A stretch of DNA of 64,000 bases, taken from the NCBI GenBank assembly GCA_020723305.1, contig DYJC01000002.1, forward strand, positions 124,001 through 188,000, written 5' to 3'. The notes under the pieces are model-generated. The model was given only the letters and a program-made list of their open reading frames with translations, was not told the DNA's origin and made no database searches. The stretch is from Desulfosudis oleivorans. Its GTDB lineage: Bacteria > Desulfobacterota > Desulfobacteria > Desulfobacterales > SURF-7. Position numbers and translations under genes: made by a program. Shown one piece after another: positions 17,219 to 26,639 of this stretch (position 1 is its first letter; each line of letters opens with the position of its first letter).

Positions 17219-19618
17219 TTATTCCTTCTCAAGTACCGTAAACTTCTTGACCAATCGTTCTCCATTTTCGTCGACAAGCGTTAGCGTGTGAAGCCCGGGA
17301 GAGGGCATAAGTGCCATGTTGTGGATTTCTTTGGTGGTTCCGATATAGTTTTCGTCAAGATGCCAATGGATGGCCGTCCGCAGATCACGATGGGCAGCTT
17401 GGAAAACAGTGCGGCCGCGATTGCCGCCGAGTTCCATCGGAACATAGATCAGGCGGTTCCGGCTTGGGTAAAGAAGGCACATGGAGGCGATGTTGGCTGA
17501 CGGAAGCGCAGCAAGGCAATCGGTTCTGAAGGGCGGCAAGGGTTTGTAGTCGGAATGGCATTTACGATAGTACCATTCCAAGGCGGGAGGAAGAACAAAC
17601 CATTTGATTGATTGCATATCGGCAATCCGGGAGCATTTGGAATGCAAGCGGTATTGTTGGTCTTTGTCACAATGGATGATACGGCAATAGGGGCAGCCCG
17701 GACTGTTGCGTCCGGCAGCGGGAACAAGAATGGATTTGGTTTCATTGCATTCCCTTCCGGCGCGGTGGCCGCTCTGGACGCAAACCTCTGCGGAAACAAG
17801 GCTCCTGGGTTTGCCGTAAAACCATTGTTGATCCCCCAAAAGGCGGAAAAGATCAAAGAGAATGGGTGCGGCGGCATGGACTCCTGTCAGACCGGGGCGG
17901 CCTTCGCCGTCGGCGTTTCCGACCCATACGCCGATGGCATATTGCGGTGTCACACCCACTGCCCATCCGTCTCTGAACCCATAACTGGTGCCGGTTTTCC
18001 AGGCAATCCGGGCCGAAGATTTGAAACTGCGCCAATCACCTTCCTCTTCCGGCCGGATGAGTTCTGAAATCGTATCCAGGGTCAGCCAGGAAGCAGCCGG
18101 TGCGATGGGAGCGCTTTTTATCCGATCCGGAAGCTGATTTGAACCCGTATCCATGGAAAGCGGGATGAAGGTGGGCGGGAAAAAGGCACGATCTTGCGGA
18201 TCGGTTGTCTGTGACATGGCCAGCCTGGCCAGTCCGGCATAAATACCGGTGATTTCCCATAAGCTGCCTTCTGCTCCTCCCAGGATGAGGGAGAGACCAT
18301 ATTCATCGGCTTTGCGGTTTAAGGTGGTCATGCCGACGGATTTCAGCAAGGAACAAAATCGTCCGACCCCATATGACTGGAGCATCCTCACAGCGGGCAC
18401 GTTCAGGGAGCGGATCAAAGCGGTAGAAGCGGAAACAGCCCCTTGATAGGTTTTTGCAAAATTCTGGGGAGCAAATCCCCCCAGGCGGGTAGGAATATCC
18501 GGAAAGAGCGTCGTCGGCAGTATTTCGCCGGAATCAAGCATACCTGCGAACAGGATCGGTTTGAGGATGCTGCCTGTGCTGCGTCCGGCTGTAATGATAT
18601 CCACGTAGTTGCCATGCTTTCGGTCATTGCTTTTCATAATGTTTCCGATATAGGCCAAAACATTTCCGGTTTTTACCTCCAGAATCAGTGCAGCCGCGTT
18701 TTCAATATGGTTTTGTCTTAACCTCAGGTGATGTTTCAGCAGAACTTCATTGGCTGGAATCTGGATATCCTTGGACAAAGTGGTTTTCAGCCGAAATCGA
18801 TCCAATCCGGTTTTGCCGGTTAATTCCTTTTTTGTCTTGATCCGTTCCAAAAGGTGCGGTGCCAAATTGGGGATAGGAGAACCCCAGGACGGAAGGGGCT
18901 CCTGCATGGCCAGGCTGCAGGTCAGTGCATCGATTCGGCCTTTGTCCCGCAGACGTTTCAACAACCGATTCCGTTTTTGTAACAGAAGATGCTGGTTTTT
19001 CCCCGGGTGAATCAGGGCCGGGCTGTTGGGGAGTACCGCCAAAACAGCGGCTTCCGCCCACGTCAGCTCCCTGGGGGCATGTCCGAAAAAACGCCAGGCC
19101 GCGGCCTCTATCCCGACCACATTCCCGCCAAAGGGGGCATGGGCTGCATAAAAGGATAGTATTTCCGCTTTGCTGTTGCGTGTCTCCAGCCGCAAGGCCA
19201 GCATCATTTCCATGATTTTTTCGATCAGGGAACGCGGTCGGCCGGCCCTGGAAAGCCTTATGACCTGCATGGTGATGGTGGATGCGCCGCTTACTTTTTT
19301 CCCGGCAAGGAGATTTTGTTTGACGGCCCGGATAAGTGCCAGGGGATCTACTCCCGGATGCTGATAGAAACGCCGGTCTTCAAAAATCAGGGCCGCTTGG
19401 ATGAACCGATCCGGTACCTCTCCGGAAGGAGGAAAACGCCATTGTCCGTCTGAAGCGATGGCAGCTCCAAGCAATTCATTGTTTTGATCCAGCAGCATCT
19501 GGGAATACGGGGTATGAAAAAGCGGTTTGTCTTTTCCTGAAAAAAGAAAAAGCAGCAACCCCGCGATTGCCAGACAGATGGAAAGAAAAACAGTTTTATT
19601 TCGCCCCGAACTTGACAA
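17219..19618 (-). CDS. pbpC: Penicillin-binding protein 1C
   Basis: 799 aa bifunctional peptidoglycan synthase. N-terminal membrane helix (about 8-26). The glycosyltransferase 51 domain (about 50-220) has the catalytic EDRRFYQHPGVD and GASTITMQ motifs. The transpeptidase domain (about 290-590) has the SxxK motif in STGSILKP, the SLN motif in RSLNVPAVR and the KTGT motif in WKTGTSYGFRDGW. The C-terminal domain (about 690-799) is the PBP1C-specific beta domain with FVLPPALEWYY. The start overlaps the end of the alpha-2-macroglobulin gene by 23 nt. PbpC and bacterial alpha-2-macroglobulin are a well-known pair, thought to repair the wall after protease attack. Confidence 0.95.
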   Translation of the reverse strand: MSSSGRNKTVFLSICLAIAGLLLFLFSGKDKPLFHTPYSQMLLDQNNELLGAAIASDGQWRFPPSGEVPDRFIQAALIFEDRRFYQHPGVDPLALIRAVKQNLLAGKKVSGASTITMQVIRLSRAGRPRSLIEKIMEMMLALRLETRNSKAEILSFYAAHAPFGGNVVGIEAAAWRFFGHAPRELTWAEAAVLAVLPNSPALIHPGKNQHLLLQKRNRLLKRLRDKGRIDALTCSLAMQEPLPSWGSPIPNLAPHLLERIKTKKELTGKTGLDRFRLKTTLSKDIQIPANEVLLKHHLRLRQNHIENAAALILEVKTGNVLAYIGNIMKSNDRKHGNYVDIITAGRSTGSILKPILFAGMLDSGEILPTTLFPDIPTRLGGFAPQNFAKTYQGAVSASTALIRSLNVPAVRMLQSYGVGRFCSLLKSVGMTTLNRKADEYGLSLILGGAEGSLWEITGIYAGLARLAMSQTTDPQDRAFFPPTFIPLSMDTGSNQLPDRIKSAPIAPAASWLTLDTISELIRPEEEGDWRSFKSSARIAWKTGTSYGFRDGWAVGVTPQYAIGVWVGNADGEGRPGLTGVHAAAPILFDLFRLLGDQQWFYGKPRSLVSAEVCVQSGHRAGRECNETKSILVPAAGRNSPGCPYCRIIHCDKDQQYRLHSKCSRIADMQSIKWFVLPPALEWYYRKCHSDYKPLPPFRTDCLAALPSANIASMCLLYPSRNRLIYVPMELGGNRGRTVFQAAHRDLRTAIHWHLDENYIGTTKEIHNMALMPSPGLHTLTLVDENGERLVKKFTVLEKE

Positions 19619-22600
19619 CTTCTACCCATTTCCCCGGAACTTGTGCATGAATGGTTCCGTCATACATGGCTTCCGCTTTGAACAGCGGGAGATAAAATTT
19701 TCCGCAATAAGCGGCATTCAATAATACCACATAGGTCCTGGATTCTCCCTGTCCGATATTGAAGTAGGTATAAACCCGGTCATCCCGGATGTCCTGGTAG
19801 TCAAATGGATGATTCCCGGAATCAATGGTGGGGTCCAGGCGCATATTCCGGATCTCCCAGCCGGATGGGAAAATTTCGCTCAAGGCGACCGCTTCATAGG
19901 TGCCTTCATGACCGGTGTTCTGAATGGTCACATGGGTAGTGAAATCCGTTCCCTGTAAGATCTTTTCCGGATTGAGCACATTCCCAGTGGAATCCAAAAA
20001 GGTGACGGACATGGATAGACCGTTTTCCGATGCCTTTTCAGCGCCCATGGCAGGGGTTCCCTGCATAATGAAACGGGAATACAGGGTCGTGGAACCGGTA
20101 TTGGTAATGATCAGTTTCCCGGAAGTCTCCTTGTTTAAAGCAAGGGGTATCTGGGTGATGGGCACGGAATCTGAAATCGGTTTGGCATCAGACCCATTCC
20201 AGGTATAGTTGAACGTGATCGGTGAAACGGATATCGCGCCGGTATAGTGCGCCATGGCCATCAATGCATAGGCGCTTACCTGGGTGCTGAGCCATCTCTT
20301 TTCCGTTAGAGTGGTGGATATTTCCCGGGCGATGGTCTCTCCTTCTCCGGCCCGGTTCATCAGGCACATGGCTTGAAGAATCATGGCCTTGTCCCTCAGG
20401 TCCGTCCCATAGGTGTTGGCAAATTCCCGGTAGGGTTCAACCTGAATATCTCCTGGTTTGGCCAATTGTATCGAAGCTTCCGGTTGTCCGATCAGGAAAT
20501 ACGCAGCAGCTAGATTCCATTTGGCGGTTACCGGAAGGTCTTTTACTTCCCGCAGCCGGTTCATGGCCCCCAGGTCGGGATCATTGGAAAGGGCCAGAGT
20601 GAAGAGCCGGTATGCCTGAATCAATTCGGAGCCGGGAGTTCCCGTTACCCAGGACCGCGCCTTGGCCTTTTGATAGGTGCGCCATTGGGAGAGCATCTGC
20701 CGGGGTACGAGATAGCCTGTTTTTTCCGCTTCCACGATAAAATGTCCGGCATAGTTGGATATCCAGTCCTCGGTTTTTTGATCGCCGGGCCAATATTGAA
20801 ATCCGCCGTTGACCGCCTGGAAAGACAGCAGCTTTTGAATGGCTGTTTCAACATTTTTTTGGATCTGATCCTGTTTTTGCGGGGAAAGCCTGAGAAGTTT
20901 TCCCAAATACAATTGGGGGAAGGCAGCGGAGGTGGTTTGTTCCAGACAGCCGTGGGGGTAGTGGATGAGGTAGTCCAGGCGTTTCCCGATATCCATGGGC
21001 ATGAGGGTGGATATTTCCAGGCCGGCAGTATTGGTACCTGGTCTGCCGGGCAGGCTGATTTCCCGTTCGAAAACAGCGCCTTTTTCGATCACACCCTGGA
21101 CGACTTCCGTCAACTGCCCGGAGCTTGAGCGCACGTCGATTTCCGTTTTTTCTTCCGCGATCTCTTCACTACCAGAGGCTGTTACAAAAACACGGGCGAT
21201 TCCCGGTTCCGCGCCGGCCAATAACTTCATCTCCACAACTTCCTCACCCTGTGTTTTGAATGAGATCTGTTTTTTTGCTTCACCTGCCGGTTTTAAGGGG
21301 CCTTCCGTTCTGACGGTAACCGTTACATCCTTGATTTTGGGATCCATGGCAAAAATCGTGATGGGAAAATCAACAACTTCTTCCGGCCCCAACACCCTGG
21401 GCAGTGTGCTTGCAACCATGAGCGGTTTTCGGATGAAGACCGCTTTTTCTGTGAAACCAAAAGATTTTTCATGGGCGGCCACCAGCATGATCCGAACCGA
21501 GCCGATGTATTGGGGAATATCGATTTCATGGGTTTGGGTTCCATTGACTTCAAGCGTGAAGGGCCCGATGAAACGGACCAGCGGTGGAAACCGGCGGGCC
21601 TTTTTCTTGGCATTGTCCATCAAGGCCTGGTCACCACCGATAGCCAGAAGTTTTTCAAGTTTCCCGCCAAATGCGCCTGAAACCATGTCAAACAAGTCCC
21701 AGGTTTTTACCCCAAGAGCGACGGTTTGGTAGAAATGGGTCCAGGGATCCGGGGTTTTAAAACGGGTCAAATCCAAAAGACCCTCATCCACAAGGGCCAG
21801 GGTATAGGTCATGGGTCGATTGGAAGCCTCGCTCACGGTTATGCCGGCCTTTTCTCCGGGAATGAACACATCCGGACATTGGATCACCGGTGCAATTTTG
21901 GTGGCGGGGTCATACACATTCATGCGGGTGACGCCATACATGCGGATAGGCAGATCGTTAGCCCCCTGGCCGTGGGGTTGAAGATAGGTAACATGGAGGT
22001 AGACATTCGGAGCCATCTCCTTTTCCGCTATGAATCGATAGCGCGTGGATTCGTTTTCCGGCTGCACCCATGCGGTATGAAGAACTTTTGAATTGGATTC
22101 CACGCTGACCAGCACCCGTCCGTCTTTGCCGGTAGGAATGGTCAACAATACTTCTTCGCCTACCTGGTAGTCTGTCTTGTCTGTTGCAAAACTCAGGATG
22201 GATGCGCTGTCCGGCATATCTTTCCTGCCCCTGCCGGCCCAGCCCGGCCAATCCACGTAAAGAGTCTGTCCAGTGGAATGCCCTCCGTCGAGATCCGTCA
22301 CCCGCAGGAAAAAGCGCCCCCATTCAGGGTATTTAATTTCCATCGGCCAGGTAGCCTGGCCGTTCACCACCTCGAGTTCTTTGCTTTCCATGGGATGGTA
22401 TTCTTCCCCGGATGCAAAACCGGCCAGCTCGTCAGCACCCTTATCCCACCACCATCGCCACTTGATTTTCGATAGTTCGACTCTGACGCGGCCGTTTGGC
22501 ACTGGTTTCCCCTGGAGATCCACGAGAACAATTTTGGCCGGGTGCTTGGTATCGGTCAGAAGCATGTTCCGGGCTTTGTCACCGGAAGGAAGTCGTATTC

Positions 22601-25172
22601 CTACATACTGCCGGTAGGGATGATAGGGGTAGCTGATCCGATCAACGCTGAAAGCCCCGCCGTATTCAAATACCCGGGTCCTGAAGTCAGCGGTGAGCAT
22701 ACCCGGGGAAAGATTCTTGGTGCTGATCTCGGTCGAAATTTTGGCCTTGCCGGTTTCGTCCAGGGCGCCCTTGAAAACAGTCAGTTTTTCCGGTTGGTAT
22801 TCCCGGGCCGGATCATCGAAAATATAGTCTTTATAATTTTTAAAGGTTGTTTTGGCGGGATTGAAATTCAATTCCACATCGCTTTTCAGATTTTTGGCAA
22901 TGGCGCCGTGCAGCCAGGCAGCCGTGAGTTCACCCTGGATGGTTCCTCCGGAGAGCTGGGTGCCTTCCGGGCCTAAATTCAGTTTTACTTTCAATCGGTT
23001 GGGTATTATGGTTTCGATTTTCACCTGTTTTTCAAAAACAGCTCCGCCTACTTTGGCGCGTACGGTCCAGTTGCCGGTGGGTGCATCTTCTGCGGTAGCT
23101 GCCTGGAAGCAGTAAAAACCGTTCATGGATTCCTGGGTTTGATCGGTTTTAACGATCTGGCCCTTGGGATTGCGCAGTTCAAAAATGACCGGATGATTCG
23201 GCGGCAGTTTTTTCGCTTCATCCAGGATAATCAGGGTCAGAAAAAGGGGATCACCCGGTCGCCATACACCTCGTTCGCCGTAAATGAATCCTTTCAGTCC
23301 TTCCTTGACTTCCTGACCGGCGATATCGAAATGGCTGAGGGACAAAGCCTGCCCGTCATCCACACGCAGGTAGGAGGTTTGTTCCCCGTGGGTTGCAACC
23401 AGGAGATAGGGTTTGCGTTCGAAATTCAAATGGGCTGTTCCATTGCCGTCGGTTTTGCCTCGGCAAATCACCTGCTGCTGGTAGTCCAGAAGCACCAGGT
23501 CTGTGTCCGCAAGCGGGGCTGCATTTTTAATGTTTGTGGTTGCCACAAAAAGAACGTTATCCGTGCCGCGTTTGGCAATCAGCCCGATATCCGATACCAG
23601 CACATTGCGGGCTACGGTGATATTGTGATCATAATAATTTCGATAATAACTGCGACTGCATGGATTGTTCCTCTGATCATAGGAATCTTCATATTCCGAA
23701 CTACCATAATCCGGATTTTCGCTGGAATCCCATTGACTGCTCTCCTGTTCATCGTCTTCGTTGATCGTATCTTCCGGAGGAATCGGTATATCACTGTTTT
23801 TAGTGGGTATTGGTTCGCCCTTGCAGGGATAAACGATATCGTCCTTGCCGAATGAAAGCTGCAAGCGGTACATGCCGTGGGTATGCTTTTTCACAAGAGC
23901 CGACAGATCCAGACCATAGCGTACCCATTGATTGCTTTTATCCGGCGGTGTTTCCAGGGGGATGGTCTTTTCCCAGACCGTCCTTCCCACCCGTTTCAAT
24001 TCCCGGTCACCGTCCAGGGTATTGACCTGAAGGAATTGGGGGACGTTTTGTTCATAAATATGAAGGGCGGAGATGGTCACGGACCGAAGATTGACCGCTT
24101 CAATGGGGAGGACAAGCTCCTGGGTGGTCGGAAGGATTACCCCTTTGCCGGCAAAACGCACCTGCGGTTTTACGGGTTCGAATTGAACATCAAAGGAAAC
24201 CGGCTCCAATAGTTTTTTTCCGATGGTATTGCGGATACCGGCTTCCAGCGTGACAGTGGTATTTCCGGATAAACCCGTCAGGCTATAGACATTGACGTCA
24301 TTACCTGCGATTTCATAGCGGAGTTCAGGCAGATTTCCAACCCGGATGAGGCCGCGCAGGTCCTGGTTCTTATCCAGTGGATCGGTGAATTTGATTTCCA
24401 GATACCTTTCTTCTTTCTCCAGAACCTGAAATCCGGCCATGGAAAAGGCTTGAAGCGGCGGGACTTCGATGGTCTTTTTCCCGGTCTTGACCACTTCCAG
24501 AGAGGTACCATCCCATTCAAGATCCACCCGGGATGGGGTTTCACCGCGGAGAATTCCCTCTACGATAAAATAATGGCTGTGCTTGTCTTCGGAATGGGTC
24601 CAGCGGAGGCTGAGGGTTTTTCCGGCCTGTGACACTTTCAGTATTTTTTCAGCTTCCTCATTCCCGGCTTCATCCGAAGTCGTAATTTTCCCCTTAAACT
24701 GCTGAAACTGCAATTTTTCGATATCCATTGGTTCAAGGTTTTCATGAGTGATTTCAAAATCCTGTTCAATGGTGCTGAATTTAAATCCAAAAAGAGCGCC
24801 TTTGGTGTCTTTGGGAAGAAATGCCGACACATCGACGGAAACATCGAAATTTTTTCCCCCGGGCATTCTGGAGGCAGGAATGAACACCAGTGTCTGCGTG
24901 TCCTGAAAAAGGGCTGTTCCCATGATTTCGGGTGTAATGGTAAAAGGGGAATGTTCCAGAACCTTATTGACCTGATCCTGAATTACCATTTCGCTGTTGA
25001 AAAACACCTTGACAGGCCCCTGCCTGGAGATATTTTCTTCGGAGTGATAAGAGACGATCTTCGGATCTGGCGGGCCGATGGGTTGATCTTCCTTTTTTTT
25101 TGAACATCCGGCTTCCAAAAGGATGGATACGGAAAACAAAAACAGAAGCATCCACAGCGTGCTTTTTTTCAT
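19596..25172 (-). CDS. Bacterial alpha-2-macroglobulin lipoprotein with thioester
   Basis: 1858 aa. Signal peptide with lipobox LEAGC (Cys near residue 23) predicts lipid anchoring in the periplasm. Multiple macroglobulin domains precede the segment YGERGVWRPGDPLFLTL. The thioester motif GCLEQTTS is intact, with Cys at codon 20946-20948 (about residue 1409) and Gln three residues on, in the helical thioester domain; the family traps proteases through this bond. A low-complexity acidic/Ser/Tyr insert lies near residues 460-500. It is translationally coupled to pbpC. Promoter module D lies 104 nt upstream. Confidence 0.95.
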   Translation of the reverse strand: MKKSTLWMLLFLFSVSILLEAGCSKKKEDQPIGPPDPKIVSYHSEENISRQGPVKVFFNSEMVIQDQVNKVLEHSPFTITPEIMGTALFQDTQTLVFIPASRMPGGKNFDVSVDVSAFLPKDTKGALFGFKFSTIEQDFEITHENLEPMDIEKLQFQQFKGKITTSDEAGNEEAEKILKVSQAGKTLSLRWTHSEDKHSHYFIVEGILRGETPSRVDLEWDGTSLEVVKTGKKTIEVPPLQAFSMAGFQVLEKEERYLEIKFTDPLDKNQDLRGLIRVGNLPELRYEIAGNDVNVYSLTGLSGNTTVTLEAGIRNTIGKKLLEPVSFDVQFEPVKPQVRFAGKGVILPTTQELVLPIEAVNLRSVTISALHIYEQNVPQFLQVNTLDGDRELKRVGRTVWEKTIPLETPPDKSNQWVRYGLDLSALVKKHTHGMYRLQLSFGKDDIVYPCKGEPIPTKNSDIPIPPEDTINEDDEQESSQWDSSENPDYGSSEYEDSYDQRNNPCSRSYYRNYYDHNITVARNVLVSDIGLIAKRGTDNVLFVATTNIKNAAPLADTDLVLLDYQQQVICRGKTDGNGTAHLNFERKPYLLVATHGEQTSYLRVDDGQALSLSHFDIAGQEVKEGLKGFIYGERGVWRPGDPLFLTLIILDEAKKLPPNHPVIFELRNPKGQIVKTDQTQESMNGFYCFQAATAEDAPTGNWTVRAKVGGAVFEKQVKIETIIPNRLKVKLNLGPEGTQLSGGTIQGELTAAWLHGAIAKNLKSDVELNFNPAKTTFKNYKDYIFDDPAREYQPEKLTVFKGALDETGKAKISTEISTKNLSPGMLTADFRTRVFEYGGAFSVDRISYPYHPYRQYVGIRLPSGDKARNMLLTDTKHPAKIVLVDLQGKPVPNGRVRVELSKIKWRWWWDKGADELAGFASGEEYHPMESKELEVVNGQATWPMEIKYPEWGRFFLRVTDLDGGHSTGQTLYVDWPGWAGRGRKDMPDSASILSFATDKTDYQVGEEVLLTIPTGKDGRVLVSVESNSKVLHTAWVQPENESTRYRFIAEKEMAPNVYLHVTYLQPHGQGANDLPIRMYGVTRMNVYDPATKIAPVIQCPDVFIPGEKAGITVSEASNRPMTYTLALVDEGLLDLTRFKTPDPWTHFYQTVALGVKTWDLFDMVSGAFGGKLEKLLAIGGDQALMDNAKKKARRFPPLVRFIGPFTLEVNGTQTHEIDIPQYIGSVRIMLVAAHEKSFGFTEKAVFIRKPLMVASTLPRVLGPEEVVDFPITIFAMDPKIKDVTVTVRTEGPLKPAGEAKKQISFKTQGEEVVEMKLLAGAEPGIARVFVTASGSEEIAEEKTEIDVRSSSGQLTEVVQGVIEKGAVFEREISLPGRPGTNTAGLEISTLMPMDIGKRLDYLIHYPHGCLEQTTSAAFPQLYLGKLLRLSPQKQDQIQKNVETAIQKLLSFQAVNGGFQYWPGDQKTEDWISNYAGHFIVEAEKTGYLVPRQMLSQWRTYQKAKARSWVTGTPGSELIQAYRLFTLALSNDPDLGAMNRLREVKDLPVTAKWNLAAAYFLIGQPEASIQLAKPGDIQVEPYREFANTYGTDLRDKAMILQAMCLMNRAGEGETIAREISTTLTEKRWLSTQVSAYALMAMAHYTGAISVSPITFNYTWNGSDAKPISDSVPITQIPLALNKETSGKLIITNTGSTTLYSRFIMQGTPAMGAEKASENGLSMSVTFLDSTGNVLNPEKILQGTDFTTHVTIQNTGHEGTYEAVALSEIFPSGWEIRNMRLDPTIDSGNHPFDYQDIRDDRVYTYFNIGQGESRTYVVLLNAAYCGKFYLPLFKAEAMYDGTIHAQVPGKWVEVVKFGAK

Positions 25173-25275
25173 CGCAAATTCTCCCGGAAAATGTTTATCA
25201 GGTTGTTTTTTATCCGTACGTTATCACTAACCATTCGGACAGATAAGAGATAAAACCTTATTTTTTCGATAGTTG

Positions 25276-25304
25276 ACCATATGTGAAAGCCGTTTGTGTG
25301 TCAA
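25276..25304 (-). promoter_or_regulatory. Shared promoter module, copy D
   Basis: On the minus strand: TTGACA, spacer CACAAACGGCTTTCACA (17 bp), TATGGT, 104 nt before the alpha-2-macroglobulin start. Confidence 0.75.
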
Positions 25305-25346
25305 CAGCATTGCTTATGCAGAGTCAAGCGTTATTTATAAAATATA

Positions 25347-25375
25347 TTGATATATTGAAAAAAATAAATTATAGT
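25347..25375 (+). promoter_or_regulatory. Putative promoter of the binding protein-MCP pair
   Basis: TTGATA, 17 nt, TATAGT on the plus strand, in an A/T-rich stretch about 105 nt upstream of the substrate-binding protein start. It is back to back with promoter module D. Confidence 0.45.
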
Positions 25376-25481
25376 ATAAGGAAATCCTCACAATCGAACA
25401 ACTTCACCTTTAAAAATCGAACACATTCACGACACCCAGTAAAATCCGACATGAGTCGGCCCACAAGGAAAGGAGAATGCA

Positions 25482-26630
25482 ATGCATGCGATAACGAAAT
25501 GTTTATGGATGGTTGTATTTATGCTCATGGTAAGCTGTTTCAATGTATTGGCCGAGGACGGCGTGACAAATGGCGAAATCGTTTTGGGGCAGACTTGTGC
25601 CTTATCCGGTTCGGCCCAGGCATTGGGACAGGGGATGCGTGACGGAATTTCAGCCTATTTTTCAAAATTAAATGCAGAAGGAGGCATTAACGGCCGTAAG
25701 ATTCGACTGATCAGCAAGGATGATGGGTATGAGCCTGATCAGGCAATTAAGAATACGCGCAGTTTACTAAGTGAAGACAAGGTTTTTTTGTTGATCGGCG
25801 GGGTCGGCACACCAACTGCCCAGGCGATTGTTCCAATTGCGGAGGAGAGTAAGGTGCCTTTCTTTGGCCCATTTACAGGGGCTGAATTTTTACGCAATCC
25901 ATTTAAAAAATATGTTGTCAATGTCCGGGCCAGTTACAACCAGGAGATGGAAAAGCAGGCCCAGTATTTAATCGACCAGAAGAAGTTGACCAAAATAGCC
26001 TGTTTTTATCAGAACGACGGCTATGGCAAAGCTGGTCTGACAGGTATTACGCTTGCGCTCGAAAAACGGGGGATGAAACTGATCGAAACCGCAAATTATG
26101 AACGCAATACAATGGCAGTGAAAAGCGGGTTGATGGCCATCCGCAATGCCAAACCAGAAGCGATCGTTATGGTCGGTGCCTATAAGCCATGTGCTGAATT
26201 CATCAAGCTGTCCAAAAAACTCGGAATGAAGGATGTTATTTTCTGTAATATTTCATTTGTCGGTTCAGAGGCGCTGAACAAGGAACTCGGCGGGGAAGGT
26301 GAGGGCTGTATTATTTCCCAGGTTGTCACCTATCCATGGGATTCAGGCATTTCCATCGTAAAGGAGTATACGGATGCCATGAAACAATATAATCCCGAGG
26401 GAACCATCGGTTTTATTTCCCTGGAAGGATATATGGTTGCCAAACTTTTTGCAATGACAGCCGGAAAAGTCCAGGGCGAACTGACGCGCGAAAGTTTTTT
26501 ACAGGCTATCGCCACGATCGGTGTTTTTGATCTTGGGGGCGTTACATTGGAATTCGGTCCTGATGATCATCAGGGGATGAACGATGTTTTTATGACGATC
26601 ATTAAGGAAGGTAAAATCATGCCTTTATAG
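25482..26630 (+). CDS. Periplasmic Leu/Ile/Val-type substrate-binding protein
   Basis: 382 aa. Signal peptide of about 24 residues ending near NVLAED, then a type 1 periplasmic binding fold: GEIVLGQTCALSGSAQALGQGMRDG at the mature N-terminus, IGGVGTPTAQAIVPIAEESKVPFFGPFTGAEFLR for lobe 1, FYQNDGYGKAGLTG for the lobe interface. AGGAG lies 6 nt before ATG. No permease or ATPase gene is nearby; instead an MCP gene follows after 9 nt. The likely role is therefore ligand capture for chemosensing rather than uptake. The ligand is unknown (amino acid or other small polar molecule by family). Confidence 0.88.
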   Translation: MHAITKCLWMVVFMLMVSCFNVLAEDGVTNGEIVLGQTCALSGSAQALGQGMRDGISAYFSKLNAEGGINGRKIRLISKDDGYEPDQAIKNTRSLLSEDKVFLLIGGVGTPTAQAIVPIAEESKVPFFGPFTGAEFLRNPFKKYVVNVRASYNQEMEKQAQYLIDQKKLTKIACFYQNDGYGKAGLTGITLALEKRGMKLIETANYERNTMAVKSGLMAIRNAKPEAIVMVGAYKPCAEFIKLSKKLGMKDVIFCNISFVGSEALNKELGGEGEGCIISQVVTYPWDSGISIVKEYTDAMKQYNPEGTIGFISLEGYMVAKLFAMTAGKVQGELTRESFLQAIATIGVFDLGGVTLEFGPDDHQGMNDVFMTIIKEGKIMPL

Positions 26631-26639
26631 GAGCTTATC

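Noticed and set aside
20995-21732. 245-codon plus-strand frame inside the alpha-2-macroglobulin gene
   Set aside because: Antisense to a continuous 1858-aa domain protein with intact thioester motif.
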